DNA of 64,000 nt from Arthrobacter sp. AFG7.2 (GTDB taxonomy: Bacteria; Actinomycetota; Actinomycetes; Actinomycetales; Micrococcaceae): contig NZ_PJMB01000004.1 in the NCBI RefSeq assembly GCF_002892835.1, positions 124,001 through 188,000 of the forward strand, in the 5' to 3' direction. Below, one piece after another: positions 40,581-51,636 of the stretch. The number at the start of each line of letters is the position of its first letter. Positions within the stretch are counted from its first letter, which is position 1. Under the pieces are notes generated by a model, which did no database searches, was not told where the DNA came from, and was given only the letters and a program-made list of their open reading frames with translations. Made by a program: the position numbers and the translations under genes.

Positions 40581-43251
40581 TCGTTACCTCCGTGTAGTCT
40601 TCGTTCGGCTCAGTGTCGCCCGAGGCGTCCTCTGACTCAACGGCCGGTGATTCTTCTGCCACTGCTGGGCTGGCCGATTCCTCGAGGGATCCGCCATCTT
40701 CAGCCAACGTTACGTCATCCTCCGGCGATTCCTCGCCCTCGAGACCCCGTTCGCTGTTGCGTGCCACCTCGATAATCCGGTCGTTTTTGTCCGGCTTGGC
40801 AAAGATGACGCCCATGGTGTCACGGCCCTTGGCGGGAACTCCGGCAACGGAGGAGCGAACCACCTTGCCGCCCTCCATAACCACCAGGACTTCATCTTCT
40901 TCCTGGACGATCAGTGCTCCCACCAGGTCCCCGCGTCCTTCGGCCAGCTTCGCAACCTTGATGCCCAGGCCGCCGCGTCCCTGGAGCCGGTACTCCTCCA
41001 CGGCGGTGCGCTTGGCGTAGCCTCCGTCCGTAACAATGAACACGAAGGAACCATCGGTCACCACGTTCGCGGCCAGCAGTTCGTCCTCCTCGCGGAACTT
41101 CATGCCGGTGACGCCGGAGGTTGCCCGGCCCATGGGGCGGAGGGCGTCCTCGGTAGCCGTGAAACGGATGGACTGGCCCTTGCGGGACACCAGCAGCAGG
41201 TCATCGGTTTCCGAAACCAGCTGGGCGGACACCAGCTCGTCACCATCGCGGAGGTTGATTGCGATCACGCCCGCGGAGCGGTTCGTGTCGTAATCCTCCA
41301 GCCGGGTCTTCTTGACCAGCCCCCGCTTGGTGGCCAGCACCAAGTAGGGCGCCTGCTGGTAGTCCTTCAGGTCCAGGACCTGGGCGATGTGTTCGTCCGG
41401 CTGGAATGCCATGAGGTTGGCCACGTGCTGGCCCTTGGCGTCGCGGCCGGCTTCCATCAGCTCGTACGCCTTGGCGCGGTAAACGCGGCCGAGGTTCGTG
41501 AAGAAGAGCAGCCAGTGGTGCGTTGTGGTGACGAAGAAGTGCTCCACCACGTCATCACCACGGAGCTGTGCACCCTTGATTCCCTTGCCGCCGCGCTGCT
41601 GGGACCGGTAGTTGTCGCTGCGGGTCCGTTTGACGTAACCGCCGCGGGTAATCGTGACCACCATTTCCTCTTCGGGAATGAGGTCTTCCATGGACATGTC
41701 GCCGTCGAATCCCATGAGGATCTTGGTGCGGCGGTCATCCCCATGCTTGTCCACGATCTCGCCCAGCTCGGTGCTGATGATCTCGCGCTGGCGCTGTTCC
41801 GAGCCAAGGATCTGGTTGTACTCGGCAATGAGTGCTTCGAGTTCGGCGTGCCGGTCCTGGATTTTCTGGCGTTCAAGGGCGGCGAGGCGGCGCAACTGCA
41901 TGTCCAGGATGGCCCTGGCCTGCAGTTCGTCGATGTCCAGCAGCCCCATCAGTCCGTCACGGGCCGCTTCGGTTGTGTTGGAGGCGCGGATGAGGGCGAT
42001 GACTTCGTCCAGCATGTCCAGTGCCTTCAGAAGCGCACGGAGGATATGGGCTTCTTCCTCCGCCTTGCGCAGCCGGTACCGCGTGCGCCGGGCAATGACG
42101 TCCATCTGGTGGGTCACCCAGTGCCGGATAAAGGCATCCAGGCTCAGGGTCCGGGGCACGCCGTCAACAATGGCCAGCATGTTGGCGGAGAAGTTGCTCT
42201 GCAGTTCGGTGTGCTTGTAGAGGTTGTTCAGCACCACCTTGGGCACGGCGTCGCGCTTGAGGACAATAACAAGCCGCTGCCCGGTGCGGCCCGAGGTTTC
42301 GTCCCGGAGGTCGGCGATGCCCTGGATCTTGCCATCCTTGACAAGTTCGGCGATCTTGATGGCCAGGTTGTCCGGGTTGGCCTGGTACGGAAGCTCAGTG
42401 ACCACCAGGCAGGTGCGGCCCTGGAGTTCCTCCACGTTCACCACGGCGCGCATGGTGACGGAGCCGCGGCCGGTCCGGTAGGCGTCCTCGATGCCCTTGT
42501 GGCCCAGGATGGTGGCGCCGGTGGGGAAATCGGGGCCCTTGACCCGCAGCAGGAGTTCCTCCAGCAGTTCCTCGCGGCTGGCCGTGGGGTTGGCCAGGTA
42601 CCACTGCACGCCGTCGGCTACTTCGCGGAGGTTGTGCGGCGGGATATTAGTGGCCATACCGACGGCAATGCCTGAGGATCCGTTCACCAGCAGGTTCGGG
42701 AACCGGGCGGGGAGGATGGTGGGTTCCTGGTTCTTGCCGTCGTAGTTGTCCTGGAAATCGACGGTTTCCTCGTCGATGTCGCGGACCATCTCCATTGCCA
42801 ACGGAGCCATCTTCGTTTCCGTGTACCGCGGCGCTGCAGCACCGTCATTGCCCGGGGACCCGAAGTTGCCCTGGCCGAGAGCCAGGGGGTAGCGCATGGT
42901 CCAGTCCTGGATCAGGCGGACCAGGGCATCATAGATTGCCGTGTCACCGTGCGGGTGGTACTGGCCCATGACCTCACCCACCACGCGGGCGCACTTGTTA
43001 AAGGACCGGTCCGGGCGGTAGCCGCCGTCGAACATCGCATAGAGGACCCTGCGGTGGACGGGTTTCAGGCCGTCACGGACGTCGGGGAGGGCGCGGCCGA
43101 CAATGACAGCCATGGCGTAGTCAAGGTAGGACCGCTGCATTTCCGTCTGGAGGTCCACCTGCTCCACACGGTCTACCAGCACATCGCCTTCAAGAACGGT
43201 GTCCGGAGTACCGGCATCGGAGGCCGGGTTCTCGGGTGTTTCGTCGCTCAT
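40573..43251 (-). CDS. gyrA: DNA gyrase subunit A
   Basis: The 892-residue protein is a full-length GyrA. The catalytic tyrosine is Tyr143 (APRYTETK). The quinolone region reads [15 protein letters not shown], with Thr104 and Asp108 at the positions equivalent to E. coli 83 and 87. The C-terminal beta-pinwheel includes QRGGKG (GyrA box) near residue 557. The last 60 residues are acidic. It cleaves and rejoins DNA in negative supercoiling with GyrB, encoded 56 bp upstream on the same strand. Confidence 0.97.
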   Translation of the reverse strand: MSDETPENPASDAGTPDTVLEGDVLVDRVEQVDLQTEMQRSYLDYAMAVIVGRALPDVRDGLKPVHRRVLYAMFDGGYRPDRSFNKCARVVGEVMGQYHPHGDTAIYDALVRLIQDWTMRYPLALGQGNFGSPGNDGAAAPRYTETKMAPLAMEMVRDIDEETVDFQDNYDGKNQEPTILPARFPNLLVNGSSGIAVGMATNIPPHNLREVADGVQWYLANPTASREELLEELLLRVKGPDFPTGATILGHKGIEDAYRTGRGSVTMRAVVNVEELQGRTCLVVTELPYQANPDNLAIKIAELVKDGKIQGIADLRDETSGRTGQRLVIVLKRDAVPKVVLNNLYKHTELQSNFSANMLAIVDGVPRTLSLDAFIRHWVTHQMDVIARRTRYRLRKAEEEAHILRALLKALDMLDEVIALIRASNTTEAARDGLMGLLDIDELQARAILDMQLRRLAALERQKIQDRHAELEALIAEYNQILGSEQRQREIISTELGEIVDKHGDDRRTKILMGFDGDMSMEDLIPEEEMVVTITRGGYVKRTRSDNYRSQQRGGKGIKGAQLRGDDVVEHFFVTTTHHWLLFFTNLGRVYRAKAYELMEAGRDAKGQHVANLMAFQPDEHIAQVLDLKDYQQAPYLVLATKRGLVKKTRLEDYDTNRSAGVIAINLRDGDELVSAQLVSETDDLLLVSRKGQSIRFTATEDALRPMGRATSGVTGMKFREEDELLAANVVTDGSFVFIVTDGGYAKRTAVEEYRLQGRGGLGIKVAKLAEGRGDLVGALIVQEEDEVLVVMEGGKVVRSSVAGVPAKGRDTMGVIFAKPDKNDRIIEVARNSERGLEGEESPEDDVTLAEDGGSLEESASPAVAEESPAVESEDASGDTEPNEDYTEVTSE

Positions 43252-43307
43252 TTATTTATTTCCGTTTCAGGTATATGTCAGGATCCGAATATGAGGAAGA
43301 GGGCTTC

Positions 43308-45395
43308 CTAGATATCGAGGAACCTGACGTCCTTGGCGTTCTGCTGGATGAAGTTGCGGCGGGACTCCACGTCCTCGCCCATCAGGACCGAGAAGATCTG
43401 GTCCGCGGCGAGGGCGTCGTCCATGGTCACCTGGAGCAGCGTGCGGTTGTCCGGATCCATGGTGGTGTCCCACAGTTCGGTGTAATCCATTTCGCCGAGT
43501 CCCTTGTAGCGCTGGATGCCGTTGTCCTTGGGGATACGGCGTCCGGCGGCCTGGCCGGCTACGAGTTTTGCGTCCCGTTCACGGTCGCTGTATACGTAGT
43601 CGTGGGCGGCGTTGGACCACTTGATGCGGTACAGGGGAGGCTGGGCCAGGTAGACGTAACCGTTCTCAATCAGGGGCCGCATGTAGCGGAACAGCAGCGT
43701 CATCAGCAGGGTGGTGATGTGCTGGCCGTCCACGTCGGCGTCTGCCATCAGGACGATCTTGTGGTACCGCAGCTTGGAGAGGTCGAAGTCCTCACCAATG
43801 CCCGTACCGAATGCAGTAATCATGGACTGGACTTCGGCGTTGCCGAGCGCTTTATCCAGGCGGGCGCGTTCCACGTTCAGGATCTTTCCGCGCAGGGGCA
43901 GGATGGCCTGGGTTTCGGGGTTGCGGCCTCGCTTGGCTGAACCGCCGGCGGAGTCGCCCTCCACGATGTAGACCTCGCATTTTTCGGGGTTCTTCGAGGA
44001 GCAGTCGGAGAGCTTGCCGGGCATGCCGAAGGACTCCAGCGGGCTCTTCCGGCGGGCATTGTCCCGTGCCTTGCGGGCGGCCATCCGTGCCTGGGCTGCG
44101 GAGATTGCCTTCCGGATGACGTCCCGGGCCGGGCCGGGGTTTCGCTCCAACCAGTCGCCCAGGCCGTCGGTAACCACGCGCTGCACGAAGCCCTTGACTT
44201 CAGAGTTTCCGAGCTTGGTCTTGGTCTGGCCTTCAAACTGGGGTTCGGCCAGTTTTACCGAGATGACAGCGGTAAGGCCTTCGCGGATGTCGTCACCGGT
44301 CAGGTTGTCGTCTTTTTCCTTGATGATGCCCTTTTCCCGCGCGTAGCGGTTGATCAGGGATGTCATGGCGGCACGGAAGCCCTCTTCGTGGGTGCCGCCC
44401 TCATGGGTATTGATGGTGTTGGCGTACGTGTGCACGCTTTCGGAGTAGGCGTTGGTCCACTGCATCGCCATTTCCAGGGCGATTTTTCGCTCTTTGTCCT
44501 CGGTTTCGAAGGCAATGACGTCCTCGTGGACTACTTCCACCTTCTTGCCGGAGTTCAGGTGCTTGACGTAGTCCAGCAGGCCTTCGTCGTACTGGTAGAC
44601 CACTGTGCGGTGCTCGGCACTGACTTCGCCTTCGGTGACCATGCCGTCCAGGTCCAGGTCGGCGTCGGCTTCGTCCTCGGTGGAGGTGCGCTCGTCCGTG
44701 AGCGTGATGCGAAGTCCCTTGTTAAGGAAGGCCATCTGCTGGAAGCGGGCGCGGAGCGTTTCGAAGTCGAACTCGGTGACCTCGAAAATAGTGGGGTCCG
44801 GATAGAACGTTTGGGTGGTGCCGGTGCGGTCTGTTTCCTCGCCTTTAACCAGGCTGCCCTGGGGCTTGCCGCCATCTGCGAAAGACATTCGCCAGACGTG
44901 GCCCTGGCGGCGAACCTCGGTATCGACCCTGCTGGAGAGAGCGTTCACCACGGAAATACCGACGCCGTGGAGGCCGCCGGAAACGGCGTATCCGCCGCCG
45001 CCGAACTTGCCGCCGGCGTGCAGGATGGTCATAACCACTTCAACGGTGGGCTTGTGTTCGGTGGGGTGCATGTCCACGGGGATTCCGCGGCCGTCGTCAA
45101 CCACCTTCACGCCGCCGTCGGCCTGCAGGACAACCTCGATGTGCGTGCAATAGCCGGCGAGGGCTTCATCCACGGAGTTATCTACAACTTCATACACCAA
45201 ATGGTGGAGACCACGCGGCCCTGTGGAGCCGATGTACATGCCCGGCCGCTTGCGGACCGCTTCCAGGCCTTCAAGGACAGTGATATCGCTGGCACCGTAC
45301 TCAGGCCGCGTCTCCGGGGCGGCCGGGGTATCGGGCGTCCGGGCATCCTCGACTGCGGGTTCAGCTGCCAGAATATCTGTATTGTCGTTAGCCAC
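43308..45395 (-). CDS. gyrB: DNA gyrase subunit B
   Basis: The 695-residue subunit (GTG 45395, AGAGGAG about 12 bases upstream) has the GHKL ATPase ([40 protein letters not shown]), the transducer, and the Toprim domain with [20 protein letters not shown] and [10 protein letters not shown] longer frame to 45539 exists but has no family similarity in that part. It drives ATP-dependent supercoiling with GyrA and is the target of coumarins. Confidence 0.95.
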   Translation of the reverse strand: MANDNTDILAAEPAVEDARTPDTPAAPETRPEYGASDITVLEGLEAVRKRPGMYIGSTGPRGLHHLVYEVVDNSVDEALAGYCTHIEVVLQADGGVKVVDDGRGIPVDMHPTEHKPTVEVVMTILHAGGKFGGGGYAVSGGLHGVGISVVNALSSRVDTEVRRQGHVWRMSFADGGKPQGSLVKGEETDRTGTTQTFYPDPTIFEVTEFDFETLRARFQQMAFLNKGLRITLTDERTSTEDEADADLDLDGMVTEGEVSAEHRTVVYQYDEGLLDYVKHLNSGKKVEVVHEDVIAFETEDKERKIALEMAMQWTNAYSESVHTYANTINTHEGGTHEEGFRAAMTSLINRYAREKGIIKEKDDNLTGDDIREGLTAVISVKLAEPQFEGQTKTKLGNSEVKGFVQRVVTDGLGDWLERNPGPARDVIRKAISAAQARMAARKARDNARRKSPLESFGMPGKLSDCSSKNPEKCEVYIVEGDSAGGSAKRGRNPETQAILPLRGKILNVERARLDKALGNAEVQSMITAFGTGIGEDFDLSKLRYHKIVLMADADVDGQHITTLLMTLLFRYMRPLIENGYVYLAQPPLYRIKWSNAAHDYVYSDRERDAKLVAGQAAGRRIPKDNGIQRYKGLGEMDYTELWDTTMDPDNRTLLQVTMDDALAADQIFSVLMGEDVESRRNFIQQNAKDVRFLDI

Positions 45396-45775
45396 AGGCG
45401 CTGTCGACTCCTCTGTTCTCGATGATGGCCGGCCGATTCCTCCCCTGGTTACATCAGGAGAGTCGTCCGCCAACAGGCACAAACTTGTAGCGCCGGTGTC
45501 CTGTTGAGAGTAAATCCGCACCCCGTGCCTGATGCACACGGAAAACGGACTCAGTCAACGTTCCACCCGCGCCCAGTTATCTACAACGATTCTACCGCGC
45601 GGGTGCGGATTTCCCCGCATTCCAGGGCGGTCGCGGGAGGGCGGCTTGCCCATGCAAGGCCGCTGGCCGCACCTAGGGCGCGCTGGCAGTACGCCCTCCG
45701 GGTGCCTATACACCAACCGGCCCCTGCAGGGCTCTACACGCCGTTAGGCCGATTTTCAAGAGTCTGTCGCCGGCG
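45396..45775. other. Intergenic region between dciA and gyrB
   Basis: This 380-bp gap should contain the gyrB promoter and leader. I see only a near-match DnaA box (TTATCTACA at 45577-45585) and GC-rich short dyads. No convincing -35/-10 pair and no gene. Confidence 0.4.
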
Positions 45776-46336
45776 CTACCCGTAAGTGTCGCGCGGGCCG
45801 CGGCCATTAACGGACCGGCCCCCTTTGCGCCAACTTGGCGCAGCAGGGCCCAGAACCTGGATCTTTGTCACCACGCCCTCGCCCAGTTCCACCCGGAACT
45901 TGTCCAAAAGGCTGGTGCTGAGGAGCCGCAACTGCGTGGCCCAGGCTGTTGAGTCGCACCGGACATGCAGTGTGGTGTCAGTAAAGCTCTCGGGGGTGCA
46001 ATGGGCGGAAATTTCAGGACCCACCAGGGTGGGCCACTCGGCCATGACGGATCCAACCGCCACGGGCGACGTCCAGCCCCGTTCTGCCACGAGGCGACCC
46101 ACCACCTTGCCCAGGCCGAGCGGATCACGGCCACTGGCATGGAACTGGCTGAAGCCGCGGGTATCCCTGATACCTTTTTTGGTTTTCGCGGCGCCCGGCC
46201 GTGAGGCCGACCTGCGGATCTCCCCTCGCGCCGCAGCCGCTTCCCGCATCCTGTTCAGGGCCACCTGGGGAGCATCGATGTTGTCGGGATCGCGGCCGGG
46301 CTGCAGCCCGCCGCCCTTTTCACTGTCCCTGCTCAT
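45776..46336 (-). CDS. dciA: DciA family protein (DUF721)
   Basis: The 186-residue protein matches DciA/DUF721. A charged N-terminal region is followed by the domain at about residues 75-170: LGKVVGRLVAERGWTSPVAVGSVMAEW (continuing WPTLVG), then HCTPESF, TLHVRCDSTAWATQLRLL and KIQVLGP. DciA loads or operates the replicative helicase in bacteria lacking DnaC. ATG 46336 follows GGGAGG and overlaps the recF 3' end by 17 bp. Confidence 0.92.
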   Translation of the reverse strand: MSRDSEKGGGLQPGRDPDNIDAPQVALNRMREAAAARGEIRRSASRPGAAKTKKGIRDTRGFSQFHASGRDPLGLGKVVGRLVAERGWTSPVAVGSVMAEWPTLVGPEISAHCTPESFTDTTLHVRCDSTAWATQLRLLSTSLLDKFRVELGEGVVTKIQVLGPAAPSWRKGGRSVNGRGPRDTYG

Positions 46337-47531
46337 CAATACCTCCCGGGATGACTTTCACCCGCCGTCCGGACAGCTCTTCCGGGATATCGGCGTCGAC
46401 GGCGGCAGTCACCAGGACCTGTTCCGCGCCGGAGACTATTGCGGCCAGTTTACGCCTGCGCTGGACGTCCAGCTCGGCAAAAACGTCGTCGAGGATCAGG
46501 ATCGGAGCCGAACCTCCGGTGCGGGTATCGTCCAGCATCACGTAGTACGACGCCAGCCGAAGCGAAAGGCACATCGACCACGTCTCACCGTGGGATGCGT
46601 AGCCCTTGGCAGGCGCCTGGCCAAGGATGAGTTCCAGCTCGTCGCGGTGCGGCCCCACCAGGGAGATGCCCCGTTCGATGTCTTTGCGGCGGGAGTCTGC
46701 AAACGCCTTGACGTACCGTTCCGTCAGCTGTTCCACAGACAAGGGCCGCAGGTCCTCCACCACTGCCGGGGTACTCCCGGCTCCGTTACCGGCAGCGCGC
46801 ATAAGGGGCGCGCCGTCGTCGTCCATCTGGTTTTGGAGGGTGGAACGGTAGACGGCGTCGGCAGGTTTGGATGCGTCAGTCAGCTCTGCGTACGCGCGTC
46901 CCAGGTGGGGGCGGAGGCGTTCCACCAGTTCGAGCCGCGCGTGCAGCAGTTCAGCACCGGCTTTGGCCATGTGCTGGTCCCACACATCGAGGGTGGCTTC
47001 GTGGGCCGGCGTGAACCTGCCGGCCCGGGCAGATTTCAGCAGGGCATTGCGTTGCTTCAAGACCCGGTCATAATCGCTGCGTGTCGCCGCATGGTGCGGA
47101 ATGAGGCTGGCAAGCAGTTCGTCAAGGAACCGGCGGCGGCTGGAGGGATCTCCTTTCACCAGGGCCAGGTCTTCCGGGGCGAAGAGCACCGTCTGGCAAA
47201 TCCCGAGCAGGTCGCGGGCGCGCACCGGGTTGCTGCGGTTGATCCTTCCGCGGTTGGCCCGGCCGGCGTTGATCTCGAGTTCCAGGACCGTCACCTGCCC
47301 GCCCCGTACCAGGCGGGCCCTGACCAGCGCGCGGTCAGTCCCGAACCGCAGCAGGGGTGCGTCGGAGCTGACGCGGTGTGAACTCAGGGTCGCCAGGTAC
47401 CCGATGGCCTCCATCAGGTTGGTTTTGCCAATGCCGTTGTATCCCACCAGGACGGTCACACCCGGACCCAGGGCAAGGTCAACCTGGGCGTAACTGCGAA
47501 AGTCAGTCAGGGAGAGGTGTTCTAGGTACAC
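46320..47531 (-). CDS. recF: DNA replication/repair protein RecF
   Basis: The 403-residue SMC-like ATPase starts at GTG with MYLEHLSLTDFRSYAQVDL. Walker A is GYNGIGKT (residues 30-37), and the C-terminal signature is LRLASYYVM followed by Walker B ILILDDVFAELD. RecF loads RecA at gaps with RecO and RecR. It follows gnd in the dnaA-dnaN-gnd-recF-dciA-gyrB order. Confidence 0.96.
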   Translation of the reverse strand: MYLEHLSLTDFRSYAQVDLALGPGVTVLVGYNGIGKTNLMEAIGYLATLSSHRVSSDAPLLRFGTDRALVRARLVRGGQVTVLELEINAGRANRGRINRSNPVRARDLLGICQTVLFAPEDLALVKGDPSSRRRFLDELLASLIPHHAATRSDYDRVLKQRNALLKSARAGRFTPAHEATLDVWDQHMAKAGAELLHARLELVERLRPHLGRAYAELTDASKPADAVYRSTLQNQMDDDGAPLMRAAGNGAGSTPAVVEDLRPLSVEQLTERYVKAFADSRRKDIERGISLVGPHRDELELILGQAPAKGYASHGETWSMCLSLRLASYYVMLDDTRTGGSAPILILDDVFAELDVQRRRKLAAIVSGAEQVLVTAAVDADIPEELSGRRVKVIPGGIDEQGQ

Positions 47532-47576
47532 GCGGTTTTCGGCAATTCTGGGAAGCCTGCGGTTCCCGGCTGGATG

Positions 47577-48461
47577 CTACTTGGCGGGGCGGGTGGCGTG
47601 GCCGCCGAACTGGTGGCGCAGTGCGGACACCATCTTCATGGCCGGCGAGCTGTCCTCACGGGACTCGAACCGGGCAAACAGTGCAGCAGTGATAGCCGGT
47701 GCCGGAATTGCATTGGCAATAGCTTCTTCCACGGTCCACCGGCCCTCCCCGGAGTCCTCGACGTAATCGTCGATGTTCTGCAGGCCCGGATCCTCGTCGA
47801 GTGCCTTGACCAGCAGGTCCAGCAACCACGATCGGACCACGGTGCCCTTTTGCCATGCGCGGAACGTCCCGGGGAGATCACTGATGATGTCTTTTGACGC
47901 CAGCAACTGATAGCCCTCTGCGTAGGCCTGCATCAGACCGTACTCGATTCCGTTGTGGACCATTTTTGCGTAGTGCCCGGCGCCAATTCCGCCCACGTGG
48001 ACAAAGCTGTCCTCGCGGTCGCCTTCCGGCCGCAGCGCATCAAAGACGGGAAGTGCACGTTTGATATCGGCTGCATCGCCGCCTGCCATGAGACCGTAGC
48101 CGTTCTCAAGTCCCCACACACCACCGGATACACCGCAGTCCACAAAGTGGATTCGCTTGGCCGCAAGGAGTTCGCCGTGCTTCTGGTCTTCCGTGAACCT
48201 CGAGTTGCCGCCGTCAATGACCAGGTCACCTTCACTGAGCTTCCCGCTCAGTTCGGTGATGACGGCATCCGTGACGTCACCGGCCGGCACCATGACCCAG
48301 ACGAGCCTCGGCGTGGGAACGGCGGTAAGCAGTTCATCAATGGAGGCCACATCCGTGACCTCCGGATTACGGTCATATCCGGTGACCTCAACGCCGCCCT
48401 TGCGCAGCCGCTCGCGCATGTTGAATCCCATTTTGCCAAGGCCGATCAGTCCAATGTGCAT
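47577..48461 (-). CDS. gnd: 6-phosphogluconate dehydrogenase, short (decarboxylating) form
   Basis: The 294-residue enzyme has the Rossmann motif GLIGLGKMGFNM at the N-terminus, the substrate-binding DGGNS and the DCGVSGGVWGLENGYGLMAGG signature, and the catalytic Lys/Asn of AKMVHNGIEYG. The length matches the short GntZ/YqeC-type enzymes. It oxidatively decarboxylates 6-phosphogluconate to ribulose 5-phosphate. ATG 48461 gives the standard N-terminus. Its insertion between dnaN and recF is usual in this lineage. Confidence 0.94.
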   Translation of the reverse strand: MHIGLIGLGKMGFNMRERLRKGGVEVTGYDRNPEVTDVASIDELLTAVPTPRLVWVMVPAGDVTDAVITELSGKLSEGDLVIDGGNSRFTEDQKHGELLAAKRIHFVDCGVSGGVWGLENGYGLMAGGDAADIKRALPVFDALRPEGDREDSFVHVGGIGAGHYAKMVHNGIEYGLMQAYAEGYQLLASKDIISDLPGTFRAWQKGTVVRSWLLDLLVKALDEDPGLQNIDDYVEDSGEGRWTVEEAIANAIPAPAITAALFARFESREDSSPAMKMVSALRHQFGGHATRPAK

Positions 48462-48503
48462 GGTGCGGGTTCTCTTTCTGCATTGGGGTGGCGGTGGTTG
48501 GGG

Positions 48504-48556
48504 CCCCATCGGCGAGGGACCCGGCCTGAGCTTGCGAAGGCTGGGAGCCGATGGGG
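48504..48556 (-). promoter_or_regulatory. Stem-loop between dnaN and gnd
   Basis: CCCCATCGGC (48504-48513) pairs perfectly with GCCGATGGGG (48547-48556) across a 33-nt GC-rich loop, directly after the dnaN stop. No T tract follows, so it may be an attenuator or mRNA-stability element rather than a full terminator. Confidence 0.5.
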
Positions 48557-48557
48557 A

Positions 48558-49682
48558 CTAGTTGGGAAGGCGGACCGGCATCACCAGGTAGCGGTAGTCA
48601 TCCTGGTCCTCGCCGTCGGCCTCTGCCTGGGCCGTGATCATCGCGGGTTTTGGTGCAGTGGTGAAGGAGAACCGGACGAACTTGGTTTCGATCACGCTCA
48701 GGCCCTCCACCAGGTAGTGGGGGTTGAACGCCACAGTGATGTCGTCGCCGGAAAGCTGTGCTTCCAGTTCCTCGGAAGCCTGGGCATCTTCTCCTGTGCC
48801 GGCATCCAGGTTCAACTGGCCCTGCGTGAAGGCCAGCCGTACAGGGGTGTTGCGTTCAGCCACGAGGGACACACGGCGCACTGCTTCGACGAGTTCCTGG
48901 GTCTGGACTGTGGCGTGGATGGGAGTTGAGTCCGGGAACAGCGACCGGATCTTGGGATAATCGCCATCAACCAGCAGTGAGGTGGTGGTTCGCCCGCCAC
49001 TTTCGAAGCCGATCAGGCGGCTCTCGTCGTCCGCGAGGGCGAGGTTGATGTCGCCGCTGTTGCCGAGGGTCTTGGCGACTTCATTGAGTGTTTTTGCCTT
49101 GACCAGGGCGCTGGTGGAAATTCCGGGGGTGACCGGTTTCCAGGGGACTTCGCGCATGGCGAGCCGGTAGCGGTCGGTGGCCAAAAGCGTAATGAGGTCG
49201 TCCTCGATTTCCATCCGGACGCCGGTGAGGATCGGAAGGGTGTCGTCCTTGCTCGCGGCAATGATCACCTGCGACACCGCCTGGGCAAAGGAATCACCGG
49301 GAACGGTTCCGCTGATGGCCGGAAGTGCAGGAAGCGGCGGGTACTCGGCTTCCGGCATGGTAGCCAGGTGGAAGCTGCTTCGACGGCAGGTGAGAGTCAC
49401 CTTGTTGCCGTCGGTTTCGACGTCAACGGGGGCCGAAGGCAGGCTGCGGCAGATGTCAGCGAGGAGCCGGCCGGACACCAGGATGGTGCCTTCGTCCCGG
49501 ATATCAGCGGTGATTTCGAGGCGGGCGGACGTCTCATAGTCGAAGCTCGAAAGGCTGACCGTGCCTGCTTCAGCCTTGAGGAGGAGGCCGGAGAGGACGG
49601 GGACGGGCGGCCGCGGAGACAACGAGCGGGCTGTCCAGGTGACGGCTTCTGCCAGGACGTCCCGATCGACTCTGAACTTCAC
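48558..49682 (-). CDS. dnaN: DNA polymerase III sliding clamp (beta subunit)
   Basis: The 374-residue clamp starts at GTG 49682 with KFRVDRDVLAEAVTWTARSL and shows the three-domain clamp pattern. Conserved segments are PVLSGLLL, FHLATMPEAEYP, RLAMREVPW and FNPHYLVEGL, ending in YLVMPVRLPN, which forms the hydrophobic partner-binding end. An upstream extension to 49736 lacks similarity. It tethers replicative polymerase to DNA. Confidence 0.97.
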   Translation of the reverse strand: MKFRVDRDVLAEAVTWTARSLSPRPPVPVLSGLLLKAEAGTVSLSSFDYETSARLEITADIRDEGTILVSGRLLADICRSLPSAPVDVETDGNKVTLTCRRSSFHLATMPEAEYPPLPALPAISGTVPGDSFAQAVSQVIIAASKDDTLPILTGVRMEIEDDLITLLATDRYRLAMREVPWKPVTPGISTSALVKAKTLNEVAKTLGNSGDINLALADDESRLIGFESGGRTTTSLLVDGDYPKIRSLFPDSTPIHATVQTQELVEAVRRVSLVAERNTPVRLAFTQGQLNLDAGTGEDAQASEELEAQLSGDDITVAFNPHYLVEGLSVIETKFVRFSFTTAPKPAMITAQAEADGEDQDDYRYLVMPVRLPN

Positions 49683-50208
49683 GGAAGGGTGCCGCCTTTC
49701 ATTGCTGCTGCGATTGGTGTTCCGGAAACTTCCCACAGGAAGTCACACAAGGAGGTGCCCCGGCACCGGGAAGGTGCATGGTCCGTGCTGTCTGGGCCAC
49801 GCAGAAACCCAAGGATGGGAGCGCTGCTGACAGCTTAGCCGGAAGATCAGCGATTAACCCATCCCCCTTCGGCAGCCCAAGGTCCATTGGGGCCGCTGGC
49901 CTCCCGGTGCGGTGCGGGAGATCGATCTTGTTATTTGAGGGACTTCAAATTTTTGGGATTAGTAGTGTTAATAACTGCTGTGGAAACTGTGGATAACTCT
50001 CCCTCGCCGCGGAATCGGGCGGTTAAGCCCTGTTCATGGACTGTGGGTGGGGGAGGTTTTAAACAGGGTGTGGATGGGGACAACATTTTTTGCGATTTTT
50101 GGAATCCACAGGCACCTTAAGGGTTTTAAGCCCATTAACCGCGGTTGTCCCCTTAACTATCCACAGGCTTATCCACATGCACCTGTTAATAAGGTATGAG
50201 TGCGCCGG
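49683..50208. other. Candidate oriC part 1: dnaA-dnaN intergenic region
   Basis: This 526-bp region has perfect DnaA boxes at 49988-49996 (minus) and 50169-50177, a one-mismatch box at 50157-50165, and an AT-rich stretch at 49928-49980 suited to duplex opening. The 9-mer TTATTAACA occurs twice on the minus strand (49966-49974, 50184-50192), the same 9-mer that occurs twice in the 33-34 kb cluster. Actinobacterial origins usually lie beside dnaA, so this is a strong oriC candidate. It also carries the dnaN promoter. Confidence 0.78.
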
Positions 50209-51633
50209 CTAGGAGTCGCGCTGCTGCTGCTTGATCCGGTTGGTCAGTTCAGTCACCTGGTTGTAAATCACTCGGCGCTCGGCCATCAGTTCGCGGATCT
50301 TCCTGTCGGCATGGATCACGGTGGTGTGGTCGCGGCCGCCAAGTTCCTGTCCGATCTTTGGCAGCGACATGTCCGTGAGCTCCCGGCAGAGGTACATGGC
50401 GATCTGGCGTGCGGTCACCAGGGTGCGGGTCCGGGATTTGCTGCACAGTTCTTCCATGCTGAGCTTGAAGTAGTCGGCGGTCTGCTGGAGGATCTGGCTG
50501 GAGGTGATCTCCTGGGCGCCGTCGTCCGTGATGAGGTCCTTGAGGACCATTTCCGCCAGGGCAACATCCACTGCCTGGCGGTTGAGGCTGGCAAATGCAG
50601 TGACGCGGATCAGGGCGCCTTCGAGTTCGCGGATATTGCTGGAAATTTTGGATGCGATGTACTCGAGGGCGTCGTCCGGAGCGGACAGCCCTTCGCTGAG
50701 TGCCTTTTTCCGGAGGATGGCGATCCGGGTTTCGAGTTCCGGGGGCTGGATGTCGGTGAGCAGGCCCCACTCGAAGCGGGACTTCATCCGGTCCTCGAAC
50801 CCTGCCAGCAGCTTGGGCGGCTGGTCGGAGGTGATGACAACCTGCTTGTTGTTGTTGTGCAGGGAATTGAACGTGTGGAAGAACTCCTCCAGCGTCCGGT
50901 CCTTGCCCGCGAGGAACTGGATGTCGTCAATGAGCAGCACATCGACATTGCGGTACGTGGTCTTGAAGCTTGCACCTTCATCGTCACGGATGGAGTTGAT
51001 GAAGTCGTTGGTGAACTCTTCGGAGTTGACGTACCGCACACGGATTCCGCTGTAGAGCCGGCGGGCATAGTGGCCGATGGCATGCAGGAGGTGCGTCTTA
51101 CCCAGCCCGGAGTCGCCGTAGATGAACAGCGGGTTGTACGCCTTGGCAGGAGCTTCAGCAACTGCGACAGCAGCAGCGTGGGCAAATCTGTTGGACGAAC
51201 CAATGACGAAGGTATCGAAGACGTATTTCGGATTCAGCCGGCCGAACTCATGTGAGGTGCTGGGCAGCATTGGCTGCGGCTTCTGCTCAATGAGCTGGTC
51301 CGGAGAGAAGGAAGGTTCGACGACGACGGGCTCGGGTTCGACGTGAATGGGAACCAGATCGGTATCAACGTCGATGGCGCAGCGGATGTCCTCGGAAAAG
51401 ACGTTGTGCAAAGCGTCGTCCAGGGCGTCCTTGACCTGGGTCTGCAGTACTTCGCGGGTGAGCTCATTCGGCACCGCCACCAGGAGGGTGGATCCGATCA
51501 GGCCCTGGGCTTGCGCAAGGATGACAAAGCCACGCTGCCGCGGTGAAACACGGTGGTCCTGTTCGAGAAGGCTGACAACTCGCCGCCAGGAACTTCCGAC
51601 AGTATTGGCGTGGTTGGCTTCGTCTACTGTCAT
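50209..51633 (-). CDS. dnaA: Chromosomal replication initiator DnaA
   Basis: The 474-residue protein has domain I (residues 1-90), a short variable linker, the AAA+ domain with Walker A GDSGLGKT (173-180), Walker [10 protein letters not shown], sensor II, and the C-terminal DNA-binding domain with the signature [15 protein letters not shown]. It binds TTATCCACA boxes and opens the origin. ATG 51633 follows GAGGGAA at good distance; a TTG directly before it is less likely. Rightward rpmH and leftward dnaA diverge from the second origin segment. Confidence 0.97.
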   Translation of the reverse strand: MTVDEANHANTVGSSWRRVVSLLEQDHRVSPRQRGFVILAQAQGLIGSTLLVAVPNELTREVLQTQVKDALDDALHNVFSEDIRCAIDVDTDLVPIHVEPEPVVVEPSFSPDQLIEQKPQPMLPSTSHEFGRLNPKYVFDTFVIGSSNRFAHAAAVAVAEAPAKAYNPLFIYGDSGLGKTHLLHAIGHYARRLYSGIRVRYVNSEEFTNDFINSIRDDEGASFKTTYRNVDVLLIDDIQFLAGKDRTLEEFFHTFNSLHNNNKQVVITSDQPPKLLAGFEDRMKSRFEWGLLTDIQPPELETRIAILRKKALSEGLSAPDDALEYIASKISSNIRELEGALIRVTAFASLNRQAVDVALAEMVLKDLITDDGAQEITSSQILQQTADYFKLSMEELCSKSRTRTLVTARQIAMYLCRELTDMSLPKIGQELGGRDHTTVIHADRKIRELMAERRVIYNQVTELTNRIKQQQRDS

Positions 51634-51636
51634 CAA

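Noticed and set aside
41389..42675. 428-codon plus-strand frame inside gyrA
   Set aside because: Shadow of gyrA codon bias; no ribosome site or motif.
45577..45585. TTATCTACA as a DnaA box upstream of gyrB
   Set aside because: Single near-match without neighbours; not enough for a site.
45786..47381. 531-codon plus-strand frame across dciA/recF
   Set aside because: Antisense shadow of two well-supported replication genes.
50200..51255. 351-codon plus-strand frame across dnaA
   Set aside because: Antisense shadow of dnaA.
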